A stretch of DNA of 64,000 bases from Paracidovorax wautersii (GCF_900113035.1 NZ_FONX01000015.1:78735-142734); one strand, 5' to 3'. Positions 23,545 to 32,423 are shown, counted from the stretch's first letter. A program made the numbers and translations. The notes: a model not told the origin generated them from the sequence alone.

Positions 23545-23701
23545 AGACGGGCCTGCTCTATCCAGGCCAACGTCTGCGCATCGCGCGTGGCCACGGCAGC
23601 CATCATCTCGCGCAGAAACGCAGCCATGCCCATGCCGTGCACGTCCAGAACGGAGGAGGCCTTGATCCTGGCACGGTCGCATTGATGGTCTTCGTCGTCA
23701 T
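23541..23701 (-). pseudogene. possible RHH antitoxin remnant with a frameshift
   Basis: An ATG at 23701 opens MTTKTINATV, like RelB/DinJ ribbon-helix-helix antitoxins. The frame then shifts, and the continuing frame reads RIKASSVLDVHGMGMAAFLR with EMMAAVATRDAQTLAWIEQARL to a TGA that overlaps the next gene's start. The length between ATG and stop is not a multiple of three. An in-frame alternative from 23753 lacks the antitoxin-like N-terminus. A small intact gene of another kind cannot be excluded. Confidence 0.35.
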
Positions 23702-23785
23702 TGGAATGGCCCTTTCCGGTCAGTCTGGCAGAGGTGGCTCCGCCGTACATCACACCCTATTCTCATGAACGGAAAGGTGCAACGA

Positions 23786-24052
23786 ATGACTCATCGACAG
23801 CAAAACGATTCGGACCAGCCTCTCTTCATCACCGAAGAGATCCAGGCGGAAATGGAAGCCCAAGGCTACACATTCGACCCACCTGCTCATGTTTCGACCA
23901 TACGGCTGCACACCATTCTTGCCGGTCTGTCCGATGAGGAGTTGGCGAGGTGGCCGGAGTTGCTGACGGCGCAGGAGTGGGCGAAGCGCAGGCTCCGGGC
24001 GGCCGGGGACGGGCGCCCCTCAAGTATCAATGAAACGCTGGATGCGCCCTGA
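23786..24052 (+). CDS. small uncharacterised element protein
   Basis: 88 residues from ATG 23786, which has GGAAAGGTG upstream at good spacing (an in-frame ATG at 23765 would add seven residues). Sequence: FITEEIQAEMEAQGYTFDPP followed by TILAGLSDEELARWPELLTA, soluble, acidic, no recognised domain. It is the last gene before the right attachment site. Confidence 0.6.
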   Translation: MTHRQQNDSDQPLFITEEIQAEMEAQGYTFDPPAHVSTIRLHTILAGLSDEELARWPELLTAQEWAKRRLRAAGDGRPSSINETLDAP

Positions 24053-24130
24053 CGGGCGGTCGGTGGACGCACGCCAACCATTGCAGACGTGCGCAATACG
24101 CTGCGGCAGTGGCAGGAAGGAGGAATGAAT

Positions 24131-24149
24131 CTGGCACATTTTTGGCACA
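24131..24149 (+). repeat. paired arm-type integrase sites, right end
   Basis: CTGGCACA (24131-24138) and TTGGCACA (24142-24149) are spaced 11 bp, the same motif, orientation and spacing as the pair next to attL. They lie about 80 bp inside attR. Confidence 0.58.
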
Positions 24150-24231
24150 CTCCGTGTGCAAAAACCTGCCTCAAACTGCTCATCACTGCAAGCCATTGCA
24201 ATGCCTAGGCAGTTGATTCATAAGGGAATCT

Positions 24232-24279
24232 TGGTGCGGCTGGCGGGGATCGAACCCACGACCCTTGGCTTCGGAGGCC
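24232..24279. repeat. right attachment site within tRNA-Arg
   Basis: The 48-bp 3' part of the tRNA-Arg gene, repeated with one mismatch at 12220-12267. The element supplies this segment, so the tRNA stays whole after integration. Confidence 0.88.
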
Positions 24280-24307
24280 AATACTCTATCCACTGAGCTA
24301 CAGCCGC
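24232..24307 (-). tRNA. tRNA-Arg (anticodon CCG)
   Basis: 76 bases including an encoded CCA. Read on the minus strand the acceptor stem is GCGGCTG/CAGCCGC, the D-arm follows as TAGCTCAGTGGATAGAGTA, the anticodon stem-loop is TTGGC-CTCCGAA-GCCAA (anticodon CCG, arginine codon CGG), and the T-arm is GTGGG-TTCGATC-CCCGC. All stems pair. It is the integration target of the 12-kb element on its left. Confidence 0.95.
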
Positions 24308-24359
24308 TGGAGTCGTCCGCGAAGGGGCGCGGAGACAGCTGTGGATTATCGCACGGCCG

Positions 24360-24980
24360 CTAGAGCCTGAAGCCCAAGCCACTCAGATAGGTGTCCACCG
24401 CGGCGCGGCTGACCGAGACGAGGTCGAACTGCTCCTTGTTCAGCAGCCACGAGTGCATGAGCCCTTCGAACACGGCGCGCAGGCCGATCACGGCGGCGAG
24501 CGATCCTTGCGCGAGCTTGACGCCCTCGTGCTCGGCCGCCGCCTGCAGGTCGAGCTCCAGTTGCGCCTGGAAGGTCCCGCACTCCTCGATATGCCGGTCG
24601 CGCGCGACGGCCATCTCGTCCACGTACTCGACGCGAAAGAGCGCGATCTCGAACACCCGCCACATACGCTCATCGGTGGCGATGCAGCGCTGCACCAGCT
24701 CCACCCGGTTGCGCAGGCGCTGCAGCGGGCTGACGCCGACCATGGCGGCACTCTCGCAGCTGGCCTCTTGCAGCGGCGAGGTGACGCGGTCCATCATGGC
24801 GTTGAAGAGATCGCCCTTGTCCTTGAAGTGCCAGTAGATCGCGCCCCGGGTGAGCCCCGCGGCGCAGGCGATGTCGTTCAGCGATGCGCGCGATACGCCC
24901 TTCTCGTAAAACACCAGTTCGGCGGCGTCCAGCAAACGCGAACGCGTAGCATCTGCATCCTGCTTGGTTCTTCGAGCCAT
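24360..24980 (-). CDS. AcrR/TtgR-like TetR-family repressor of the RND pump
   Basis: 206 residues starting MARRTKQDADATRSRLLDAA. HTH: VSRASLNDIACAAGLTRGAIYWHFKDKGDL (about 28-57), nearly diagnostic of AcrR/TtgR/MtrR repressors, followed by the C-terminal ligand domain (RNRVELVQRCIATDERMWRV, SLAAVIGLRAVFEGLMHSWL). It is divergent from the RND efflux operon, with a near-palindromic operator between them, so it most probably represses the pump and is released by the pump's substrates. Confidence 0.9.
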   Translation of the reverse strand: MARRTKQDADATRSRLLDAAELVFYEKGVSRASLNDIACAAGLTRGAIYWHFKDKGDLFNAMMDRVTSPLQEASCESAAMVGVSPLQRLRNRVELVQRCIATDERMWRVFEIALFRVEYVDEMAVARDRHIEECGTFQAQLELDLQAAAEHEGVKLAQGSLAAVIGLRAVFEGLMHSWLLNKEQFDLVSVSRAAVDTYLSGLGFRL

Positions 24981-25024
24981 GAAAACTTGTCTCCTACCGG
25001 CAACAAAAGCGCCGCAGCCAATTA

Positions 25025-25044
25025 TACATTCATGTCTGTATGTA
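25025..25044. promoter_or_regulatory. AcrR-type operator between the repressor and efflux operon
   Basis: TACATTCA-TGTC-TGTATGTA: 8-bp arms with one mismatch, between the divergent genes. It resembles the TACAT...ATGTA operators of AcrR/TtgR-family repressors. Confidence 0.65.
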
Positions 25045-25167
25045 CAATTCGCGCTTCCCCCAGCAGGACCCGCCTCGCGCGGCATGCCCCTGGGCCGCCC
25101 GCGGATCGCCGCAGGTGACATCCCCTCACTTTCGTTTGTAGCCCTTGCCTTTCTCCAAAGGACTTCC

Positions 25168-26454
25168 ATGCAGCGCCTGACCGACGACCTCCCCTCGCAA
25201 CCCCACCCCGCCTCAGGCTTTCGCCTGGCCTCTTGCGCTGTTGCCGCCGCCGTCGTGGCGAGCGCGCTGCTGCTCAGTGCCTGTGGCAAGAAAGAAGACG
25301 CTGCCGCCACTGGCCCTGCGCAGCAGCAGCCGCCCGCTCAAGTCGGCGTGGTCACCGTCCAACCCGGTGACGTGGGTCTTGTGACCGAACTGCCCGGCCG
25401 GCTGGAAGCCTCGCGGATCGCCGAGATCCGTGCCCGCGCAGCAGGCATCCTGCAAAAGCGCCTGTTCACCGAAGGCAGCGACGTCAAGGCAGGCCAGCGC
25501 CTGTTCCTGATCGACAACGCCCCCTACCAGGCCACGCTGGAAAGCGCGCAAGCCAGCGTCGCCCAGGCCGAAGCCAACGTGGGCCAGGCCCGCGCGCTGG
25601 CCGAGCGCTACCGCCCCCTGGTGGCGGTCAACGCCGTCAGCAAGCAGGAATACGACAACGCCGTCGCCGCGCAGAAGACGGCCGAAGCCAACCTGGCCGC
25701 CGCCCGCGCCAGCGTGACCACGGCGCGCATCAACCTGGGCTACGCCACGGTGACGGCGCCGATTTCCGGCCGCATCGGCCGCGCGCTGGTGACCGAGGGC
25801 GCCCTGGTCGGCCAGGGCAGCGCCACCGAGATGGCCGTCATCCAGCAGATCGATCCGCTCTATGTGAACTTCACGCAGTCGGCCTCCGACGCGCTCAAGC
25901 TCAAGGAAGCGCTGACCAGCGGCAAGTACAAGCAGGTCGGCAAGAGCGCCGCCGGCGTGAGCGTGGTGCTGGAAGACGGCTCCACCTACGGCTACAAGGG
26001 CAAGCTGCTGTTCACCGAACTCACGGTGGACCCCACCAGCGGCCAGGTGACCCTGCGCGCCGAGATCCCCAACCCCGAACGCCTGCTGCTGCCCGGCCTG
26101 TACGTGCGCGTGCGGCTGGAACAAGCCCAGCTGGACAACGGCGTGCTGCTGCCCCAGCAGGCGGTGACGCGCTCGGCCAAGGGCGACATCGTCATGGTCG
26201 TCGGCCCCGACAACCACCTCACGCCCCGCCCCGTCAAGCTGGGCCCCTCGCAGGGCACCAACTGGGTCGTGACCGACGGCCTGAAGGCCGGTGAGAAGGT
26301 GATGGTGGACGGCTTCCAGAAGCTGCCGCGCGGCAAGCCCGGCGACCCGATCGTCGTGAACCCCGTGCCGTGGCAGCCGCAAGGCGCCCAGCCCGCTGCC
26401 GCGCCGGCATCGGCACCGGCCTCAACCCCTGCCGCCGCTCCGGCCAAGCAATAA
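25168..26454 (+). CDS. RND efflux periplasmic adaptor (AcrA/MexA type)
   Basis: 428-residue lipoprotein: signal peptide with lipobox LSAC (VVASALLLSACGKKED), then membrane-fusion-protein domains. The lipoyl/barrel part opens with VTELPGRLEASRIAEIRARA (about 72-91), an alpha-hairpin runs through about 130-195, YATVTAPISGRIGRALVTEG (about 192-211) closes the lipoyl domain, and LTVDPTSGQVTLRAEIPNPE is in the beta-barrel region. Start at 25168 with AAAGGAC upstream. The C-terminus is a Pro/Ala tail. It links the inner-membrane pump and the outer-membrane channel encoded downstream. Confidence 0.93.
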   Translation: MQRLTDDLPSQPHPASGFRLASCAVAAAVVASALLLSACGKKEDAAATGPAQQQPPAQVGVVTVQPGDVGLVTELPGRLEASRIAEIRARAAGILQKRLFTEGSDVKAGQRLFLIDNAPYQATLESAQASVAQAEANVGQARALAERYRPLVAVNAVSKQEYDNAVAAQKTAEANLAAARASVTTARINLGYATVTAPISGRIGRALVTEGALVGQGSATEMAVIQQIDPLYVNFTQSASDALKLKEALTSGKYKQVGKSAAGVSVVLEDGSTYGYKGKLLFTELTVDPTSGQVTLRAEIPNPERLLLPGLYVRVRLEQAQLDNGVLLPQQAVTRSAKGDIVMVVGPDNHLTPRPVKLGPSQGTNWVVTDGLKAGEKVMVDGFQKLPRGKPGDPIVVNPVPWQPQGAQPAAAPASAPASTPAAAPAKQ

Positions 26455-26472
26455 GCACAAGGAGCGCGGCAC

Positions 26473-29400
26473 ATGGCCAAGTTCTTCATCGAACGGCCCA
26501 TCTTTGCATGGGTCATCACGATCTTCATCATCGTGATGGGGGCGATCTCCATCAAGCAACTGCCCGTGGCGCAGTACCCCGCCGTGGCGCCACCGACCAT
26601 CCAGGTGTCGGTGGCCTACCCCGGCGCCACCGCCCAGACGCTGGAAGACAGCGTTCTCGCGGTCATCGAGCGTGAAATGAACGGCGCATCCGGGCTGGCC
26701 TACGTCGAGACGACCAGCCAGGCCAACGGCACCGGCACGATCGTGCTGAGCTTCGAGCCCGGCACCAACGCCGACCTGGCGCAGGTGGACGTGCAGAACC
26801 GCCTCTCGCGGGCGACGCCGCGGCTGCCCGCCGCGGTGACGCAGCAGGGCGTGCGCGTGGAGCAGTCGCGCTCGAACTTCCTGATGTTCGCCATGCTCAC
26901 GACGGAGAACCCGGACGTGAGCATCGAGGCGCTCAACGACTACGCTGCGCGCAACGTGGTGCCCGAGCTGCAGCGCGTGGCCGGCGTCGGCACGCTGACG
27001 CAGTTCGGCGCCGAGCGCGCCATGCGCGTCTGGGTGGACCCGGCCAAGCTCAAGGGCTTCAACCTGTCGGTGGACCAGGTGACCGCCGCCATCCGCGCAC
27101 AGAACGTGCAGGTCTCGGCCGGCAATCTCGGCGATCTGCCCGCAGCGCAGGGCCAGCCCGTGGCGGCCACCATCGTCGTGAAAGGCCAGCTGACCAGCGC
27201 CGAGCAGTTCGGCAACGTGGTGCTGCGCGCCAACACCGACGGCTCCACCGTGCGGCTGAAGGACGTGGCGCGCATCGAGCTGGGCTCGCAGAGCTACAGC
27301 ACCAGCGCACGCCTGAACGGCAAGCCGGCCGTGGGCATGGGCGTGCAGCCCACCCCCTCGGCCAACGCCCTGGCCACGGCCAAGGCCGTGCGCGCCAAGC
27401 TGGAGGAGCTCAAGAAGTTCTTCCCGCCGGGCGTGAACTACGTGGTGCCGTATGACACCTCCAAGTTCGTCTCCGTCTCCATCGAGAAGGTGGTCCACAC
27501 GCTGATCGAAGCCGTGGTGCTGGTGTTCATCGTGATGTTCCTGTTCCTGCAGAACTTCCGCTACACCATCATCCCGACCATCGTGGTGCCCGTGGCCCTG
27601 CTGGGCACCTTCGCCGCGCTGCTGGCGATGGGTTTCTCGATCAACGTGCTGACCATGTTCGGCATGGTGCTGGTGATCGGTATCGTGGTGGACGACGCCA
27701 TCGTGGTGGTGGAGAACGTCGAGCGGATCATGGCCGAGGAAGGCCTGCCGCCGCTGCAGGCCACGCGCAAGGCCATGGGCCAGATCTCGGGCGCCGTGAT
27801 CGGCGTGACCGTGGTGCTGATCTCGGTGTTCGTACCGCTGGCGTTCTTCGCCGGCTCCACCGGCAACATCTACCGCCAGTTCGCCGCGACGATGGCGACC
27901 TCGATCGCCTTCTCGGCCTTCCTGGCGCTGTCGCTCACGCCGGCGCTCTGCGCCACGCTGCTCAAGCCGATCGACCCCGAGCACCATGCCGAGAAGAAGG
28001 GCTTCTTCGGCTGGTTCAACCGCTCGTTCAAGCGCACCACCCACAGCTACGAAGGCTGGATGGGCACGCTGCTGCGCCGCGGCGGCCGCATGATGATCAT
28101 CTACGCCGTGCTGGTCGGCGCCGTGGCGCTGGTCTACACGCGCCTGCCCACCTCGTTCCTGCCGAACGAAGACCAGGGCTACATCATCACCAACATCCAG
28201 CTGCCCCCGGGCGCGGCCCAGTCGCGCACCAACGACGTGCTGCATCAGGTCGAGGACTACATGCTCAAGCAGCCTGAGGTCGAGAACATCGTCACCGTGG
28301 CGGGCTTCTCGTTCTCGGGCCAGGGGCAGAACGCGGGCCTGGCCTTCGTGATCCTGAAGGACTGGAGCGAACGCACCGGCGCAGAGCATGCGGCCAGCGC
28401 CATTGCCGGACGTGCCTTCATGGCGCTGTCGGGCATCCGCGACGCCTTCATCTTCGCGCTGAGCCCGCCGCCCATCCCTGAACTGGGCACCGGCACGGGC
28501 TTCAACTTCCGGCTGCAGGACCGCGCCGCGCAGGGCCACGACGCCCTGGTGAACGCGCGCAACCAGCTGCTGGGCATGGCCTCGCAGAGCAAGATCCTGG
28601 CGGGCGTGCGCCCCGACGGCATGGAAGACGCGCCGCAGATGCAGATCGACATCGACCGCGACAAGGCCAACGCCCTGGGCATCGGCTTCGACAGCATCAG
28701 CAGCGCGCTCTCCACGGCGCTGGGCTCGGCCTACGTCAACGACTTCCCGAACCAGGGCCGTCTGCAGCGCGTGGTCGTGCAGGCCGACGCCGCCGCCCGC
28801 ATGCGGCCGGAGTCGGTGCTGGACCTGCCGGTGGTCAACAACCAGGGCCAGACCGTGCCCCTGTCCACCTTCGCCAAGACGCGCTGGATCACGGGCGCCA
28901 TGCAGACCGTGCGCTACAACGGCTATCCGTCGATGAAGATCGCCGGCGACGCCGCACCCGGCTATTCGACCGGCGACGCCATGCAGGAGATGGAGCGCCT
29001 CGCCAGCCAGCTGCCACCGGGCTTCGGCTTCGAGTGGACGGGCCAGTCGCGCGAGGAAAAGCTCGCCGGCTCGCAGGCCACCGTGCTGTACGCGTTCTCG
29101 CTGCTGGCGGTGTTCCTCTGCCTGGCGGCGCTGTATGAGAGCTGGTCGATCCCGTTCTCGGTGATGCTGGTGGTGCCGCTGGGCGTGCTCGGCGTGCTGA
29201 TGGCCACGCTGCTGCGCGGCATGTCCAACGACGTCTACTTCCAGATCGGCTTGGTGACCATCATCGGCCTCTCGGCCAAGAACGCCATCCTGATCGTGGA
29301 ATTCGCCAAGGACCTGCAGGCCGAGGGCAAGAGCGTGTTCGAAGCGGCGCTGCAAGCCGCCCACCTGCGCTTCCGCCCCATCGTGATGACCTCGCTGGCC

Positions 29401-29631
29401 TTCACGCTCGGCGTGGTGCCGCTGTTCATCGCCACGGGCGCCAGCTCGGCCAGCCAGCGCGCCATCGGTACCGGCGTGATCGGCGGCATGATCACCGGCA
29501 CCGTGCTGGCCGTGATCTTCGTGCCCGTGTTCTTCGTGCTGGTGCGCACCTTCTTCAAGGGCAGCAAGCGCCAGCAGGAACACGACATGCGCGAGGCCCA
29601 GCAACACCTGCACGCGGGAGATGCGCAATGA
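26473..29631 (+). CDS. RND efflux pump, HAE1 family (AcrB/MexB type)
   Basis: 1052 residues, the standard length of hydrophobe/amphiphile RND pumps. TM1 follows MAKFFIERPIFAWVITIFII. The proton-relay aspartates are in GIVVDDAIVVVENVER, and the C-terminal half repeats the fold with GLSAKNAILIVEFAKD, providing the lysine partner. Periplasmic porter and docking domains (for example PTSFLPNEDQGYIITNIQLP) are intact. A clear AAGGAG precedes the start. It exports drugs or other amphiphiles by proton motive force; substrates are not readable from sequence. Confidence 0.95.
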   Translation: MAKFFIERPIFAWVITIFIIVMGAISIKQLPVAQYPAVAPPTIQVSVAYPGATAQTLEDSVLAVIEREMNGASGLAYVETTSQANGTGTIVLSFEPGTNADLAQVDVQNRLSRATPRLPAAVTQQGVRVEQSRSNFLMFAMLTTENPDVSIEALNDYAARNVVPELQRVAGVGTLTQFGAERAMRVWVDPAKLKGFNLSVDQVTAAIRAQNVQVSAGNLGDLPAAQGQPVAATIVVKGQLTSAEQFGNVVLRANTDGSTVRLKDVARIELGSQSYSTSARLNGKPAVGMGVQPTPSANALATAKAVRAKLEELKKFFPPGVNYVVPYDTSKFVSVSIEKVVHTLIEAVVLVFIVMFLFLQNFRYTIIPTIVVPVALLGTFAALLAMGFSINVLTMFGMVLVIGIVVDDAIVVVENVERIMAEEGLPPLQATRKAMGQISGAVIGVTVVLISVFVPLAFFAGSTGNIYRQFAATMATSIAFSAFLALSLTPALCATLLKPIDPEHHAEKKGFFGWFNRSFKRTTHSYEGWMGTLLRRGGRMMIIYAVLVGAVALVYTRLPTSFLPNEDQGYIITNIQLPPGAAQSRTNDVLHQVEDYMLKQPEVENIVTVAGFSFSGQGQNAGLAFVILKDWSERTGAEHAASAIAGRAFMALSGIRDAFIFALSPPPIPELGTGTGFNFRLQDRAAQGHDALVNARNQLLGMASQSKILAGVRPDGMEDAPQMQIDIDRDKANALGIGFDSISSALSTALGSAYVNDFPNQGRLQRVVVQADAAARMRPESVLDLPVVNNQGQTVPLSTFAKTRWITGAMQTVRYNGYPSMKIAGDAAPGYSTGDAMQEMERLASQLPPGFGFEWTGQSREEKLAGSQATVLYAFSLLAVFLCLAALYESWSIPFSVMLVVPLGVLGVLMATLLRGMSNDVYFQIGLVTIIGLSAKNAILIVEFAKDLQAEGKSVFEAALQAAHLRFRPIVMTSLAFTLGVVPLFIATGASSASQRAIGTGVIGGMITGTVLAVIFVPVFFVLVRTFFKGSKRQQEHDMREAQQHLHAGDAQ

Positions 29632-29675
29632 GGACGATGCCCGTGAACGCCACCCCAACCCAGGAGCAACGACCC

Positions 29676-31127
29676 ATGCAATCCACCCCGTTCGCGCGGC
29701 CCGCGCTGACCGCCGTGGCACTGGCCGCCCTGCTGGCGGGCTGCAGCTTCATTCCGACCTACGAGCGTCCGGCTGCGCCGGTGCCCGCCACCTTCGGCGC
29801 CTCCGCCGATGCGGCGGCCGCCAGCGCGCCGAAGGGCGCCGCCCGCGCGGCGGCCGACATCGACTGGAAGGAATACTTCACCGATCCGCGCCTGCAGTCG
29901 CTGATCGGCATCGCGCTGCAGAACAACCGCGACCTGCGCGTGTCGGTGCTGAACATCGAGCAGGCCCGCGCGCAGTTCCAGATCCAGCGCTCCGCACAGT
30001 TCCCGGCCGTGAGCGGCATCGCCAGCGGCACGCGGCAGCCGAGCTCGGTCACCGGCAAGTACGCCAACCAGTTCCAGGTCGGGCTGGGCGTATCGGCCTG
30101 GGAGCTGGACTTCTTCGGCCGCATCTCCAGCCTGAAGGAGCAGGCGCTGGCGCAGTACCTGGCCACCGAGGAAGCGCGCAAGGCCGCGCAGATCAGCCTG
30201 ATCTCTTCCGTGGCCACGGCCTGGTTCAACCTGCAGGCCGACGAGGAGCTGCTCGGCATCTCCCGCCGCACGCTGGCAACCCGCGAGGAATCGGTGCAGC
30301 TGACGCGCCTGCGGCTGGAAAACGGCGTGAGCTCCGAGCTGGACAACAGCCAGGCCATCAGCCTGGCCGAAACCGCGCGGGCCACCTTCGCGCAGCAACG
30401 CCGCCAGCGCCTGCAGGATGAAAACACCCTGGCGCTGCTGCTGGGCCAGCCGGTGCCGGGCGAGATCCTCTCCAGCCTGGCCTCGGCACGCCTGGCCGAC
30501 GCGGCCCCCATGCAGCCGCTGCCGGCGGGCCTGCCTTCGGACCTGCTGATCCGCCGCCCGGACATCCGCCAGGCCGAGGAGCAGCTGATCGCCGCCAACG
30601 CCAACATCGGCGCGGCGCGGGCCAACTTCTTCCCGCGCATCGCGCTCACCGCCAGCGTGGGCTCGGTCAGCGACGAACTCTCGGGCCTCTTCAAGAGCGG
30701 CACCTGGGCGTTCTCGCTGGCGCCGCAGCTCACCCTGCCGATCTTCGATGCCGGCCGCAACCAGGCCACCCTGGACGCCGCCCGCGTGGGCCGCGAGATC
30801 GCCGTGGCGCAGTACGAACGCTCGATCCAGTCGGCCTTCCGCGAGGTGGCCGATGCCCTGGCCGGCCAGGCCACGCTGCAGGACCAGCTGGGCGCGCTGC
30901 GCACGCAGGCCCGCGCCGACAACAAGCGCTTCGAGCTCTCCGACCTGCGCTACCGCAACGGCGTGGCGAGCTACCTGGACCTGCTGGACGCGCAGCGCTC
31001 GCTGTTCCTCACCGAGCAAAGCCTGGTGCAGGTGCAGCTGCTCTCGCTGCAGAACCAGGTGGCGCTCTACCGGGTTCTGGGCGGCGGCTGGACCGAAAAA
31101 GCACCGCAGCCGGCACCCGCTTCTTGA
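29676..31127 (+). CDS. RND outer-membrane factor (OprM type) lipoprotein
   Basis: 483 residues. The ATG at 29676 is chosen because AGGAG lies upstream and the protein then begins with a lipoprotein signal peptide (LTAVALAALLAGCSFIP, lipobox LAGC). An earlier ATG at 29628 overlaps the pump stop codon (ATGA) and would add 16 residues before the signal. Two OEP repeats are visible (QNNRDLRVSVLNIEQARAQF; RRPDIRQAEEQLIAANANIG), ending SYLDLLDAQRSLF. Third gene of the efflux operon; forms the outer-membrane channel. Confidence 0.92.
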   Translation: MQSTPFARPALTAVALAALLAGCSFIPTYERPAAPVPATFGASADAAAASAPKGAARAAADIDWKEYFTDPRLQSLIGIALQNNRDLRVSVLNIEQARAQFQIQRSAQFPAVSGIASGTRQPSSVTGKYANQFQVGLGVSAWELDFFGRISSLKEQALAQYLATEEARKAAQISLISSVATAWFNLQADEELLGISRRTLATREESVQLTRLRLENGVSSELDNSQAISLAETARATFAQQRRQRLQDENTLALLLGQPVPGEILSSLASARLADAAPMQPLPAGLPSDLLIRRPDIRQAEEQLIAANANIGAARANFFPRIALTASVGSVSDELSGLFKSGTWAFSLAPQLTLPIFDAGRNQATLDAARVGREIAVAQYERSIQSAFREVADALAGQATLQDQLGALRTQARADNKRFELSDLRYRNGVASYLDLLDAQRSLFLTEQSLVQVQLLSLQNQVALYRVLGGGWTEKAPQPAPAS

Positions 31128-31187
31128 TGTAGCGCAAGGGGGCGCGGGGGGCCGTTTTCCCCAGGGTTTCGCACGCAGGGCGACTCC

Positions 31188-31193
31188 TATAAT
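31188..31193 (+). promoter_or_regulatory. -10 element of the cytochrome c promoter
   Basis: A consensus TATAAT 48 bases before the cytochrome start codon. No clear -35 is seen; TTTCGC about 15 bases upstream is the nearest candidate. Confidence 0.5.
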
Positions 31194-31241
31194 GAAAAAC
31201 ACCCCCCCGACCACAGGCCCCCGAGCCCCCAAGAGGACGTC

Positions 31242-31823
31242 ATGAGCGACACGCACGAAGAAGCGCACACCGGCCCCATCAAGAACCCACGCCAGTTGCT
31301 GGTGACGGTGCTTTTCTCCTTCGTGCTGCCGGTGTTCGCCATCATCGGGCTCGTCACTTTCGTGACCTCCGGCAACAAGCCGGCGCAGGGCGTGGCCAAC
31401 CCCGAAAAAGCCGTGGCCGAACGCATCCAGAAGGTCGGCATGGTGGAGATCCGCGATGCCAACCGCCCGCTGCGCAGCGGCGAGGAAGTCTTCAAGGGCC
31501 AGTGCGCGGCCTGCCATGCCACCGGCGCTGCCGGCGCCCCCAAGCTGGGCGATGCGGCCGCCTGGGCTCCCCGCATCCAGCAAGGCTTCGAGACCCTGGT
31601 CCATTCGGCGCTCAAGGGCAAGGGCGCCATGGCGCCGCAGGGCGGCGGCGACTTCGACGACACCGAGATCGCCCGGGGCGTGGCCTACATGGCCAATGCG
31701 GCGGGCGCCAAGTTCGCCGAACCCAACCGGCCCGGCGCTGCCGAAGGCGGTGCGGCGGCGCCGGCAGAAGGCGCGGCCTCCGGTGCTGCGCCGGCTCCAG
31801 CGGCACCCGCTTCCGGGAGCTGA
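31242..31823 (+). CDS. membrane-anchored c-type cytochrome (cytochrome c5-like)
   Basis: 193 residues. An N-terminal membrane anchor (LLVTVLFSFVLPVFAIIGLV, about 19-38) is followed by one cytochrome c domain with haem motif CAACH (residues 88-92) and axial Met in GKGAMAPQGG. The tail is Ala/Pro-rich low complexity. It is a monohaem electron carrier anchored in the inner membrane and facing the periplasm, probably serving a terminal oxidase. It stands alone between two transcription units and ends at a strong bidirectional terminator. Confidence 0.9.
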   Translation: MSDTHEEAHTGPIKNPRQLLVTVLFSFVLPVFAIIGLVTFVTSGNKPAQGVANPEKAVAERIQKVGMVEIRDANRPLRSGEEVFKGQCAACHATGAAGAPKLGDAAAWAPRIQQGFETLVHSALKGKGAMAPQGGGDFDDTEIARGVAYMANAAGAKFAEPNRPGAAEGGAAAPAEGAASGAAPAPAAPASGS

Positions 31824-31859
31824 CGCCTCAAGGGTGCGGTCTTCAATAGATCCGAAACG

Positions 31860-31888
31860 AAAAAGCCGGCTTGCACGCCGGCTTTTTT
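31860..31888. terminator. bidirectional rho-independent terminator
   Basis: GCCGGC-TTGCAC-GCCGGC flanked by A5 on the left and T6 on the right. It serves the cytochrome gene on the plus strand and the convergent minus-strand gene, whose stop codon overlaps the last bases. Confidence 0.92.
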
Positions 31889-32423
31889 ACGTCTGCGCCT
31901 GGCGCTGCGCAGGGCTGGGCACGAAGCCGTAGCGCTGCGGCAGATCGGCCGAGAGCACGTCCTGCGGCGTCCAGCGGCCCTGCTCGATGGCCTCGGCCAC
32001 CAGCGGCACGTCCAGCGTGTGGACCAGGCCCAGCCCGGCGCTGCTGGCCAGATAGACGCGGCCGGCCTCGTCCAGCAGGCAGGTGCCGGCATCGGGCATG
32101 GCGAGACCCGTCTGGGCCACCGGAACGCTGCCCGCATCGTCGAGACGCCAGACGAGCGGCGTCGCCTCCAGCTCCACGTACACGCGCTGCGGCCCGTTCT
32201 GGAAGAACCAGCGGCCTTCGGCGTCGCACTCGTAGTTGCGGTGGATGAAGTCGATCAGCTTCTCGTGCAGCAGCCGCGCGCCCCGCGCCTGCGGGAACGG
32301 GCCCAGGGCCTGCGTGGCGTCGTCGCGCATGTACCAGTGGCCGCGCGCATCCAGGCCCAGCCAGCCGTAGCAATCGGGAACGTGGGACCACTTGGCGATG
32401 GCCTGTCTGACGATGTCATCCAT
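31887..32423 (-). CDS. conserved protein of unknown function
   Basis: 178 residues from ATG 32423: MDDIVRQAIAKWSHVPDCYG, then WLGLDARGHWYMRDD. Cytosolic by sequence, Trp/Tyr-rich, no catalytic motif that I recognise. I believe close relatives are widespread in Comamonadaceae and carry a DUF29xx label, but I cannot name it with certainty. It overlaps the end of the YheT-type hydrolase gene by eight bases and is probably co-transcribed with it. Confidence 0.75.
   Translation of the reverse strand: MDDIVRQAIAKWSHVPDCYGWLGLDARGHWYMRDDATQALGPFPQARGARLLHEKLIDFIHRNYECDAEGRWFFQNGPQRVYVELEATPLVWRLDDAGSVPVAQTGLAMPDAGTCLLDEAGRVYLASSAGLGLVHTLDVPLVAEAIEQGRWTPQDVLSADLPQRYGFVPSPAQRQAQT

Larger units (their letters stand above)
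12220..24279. mobile_element. integrated plasmid-like element in tRNA-Arg(CCG)
   Basis: A 12-kb element bounded by 48-bp direct repeats (12220-12267 and 24232-24279, one mismatch) of the tRNA-Arg 3' end. Contents in order: integrase, two-gene cassette, HTH remnant, RepA with iteron origin, TraK-like gene, IncP-like oriT, relaxase remnant, trbJ-trbK-trbL, toxin-antitoxin debris, right tRNA. It combines an integrase with a plasmid replicon and an IncP transfer region. The relaxase is truncated and no coupling protein or trbB-trbI genes are present, so self-transfer is unlikely. Excision would need a recombination directionality factor; the HTH remnant near 16.1 kb is one candidate for such a role. 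Confidence 0.88.

Noticed and set aside
23128..23685. Plus-strand open frame over the antitoxin-like genes
   Set aside because: The minus-strand frames carry recognisable antitoxin segments and coupled ATGA; the plus frame has no motif.
26422..29721. Very long minus-strand open frame opposite the RND pump gene
   Set aside because: A by-product of high GC in the third codon position; the His/Arg/Gly-rich translation has no domain and the plus strand carries a full RND pump.
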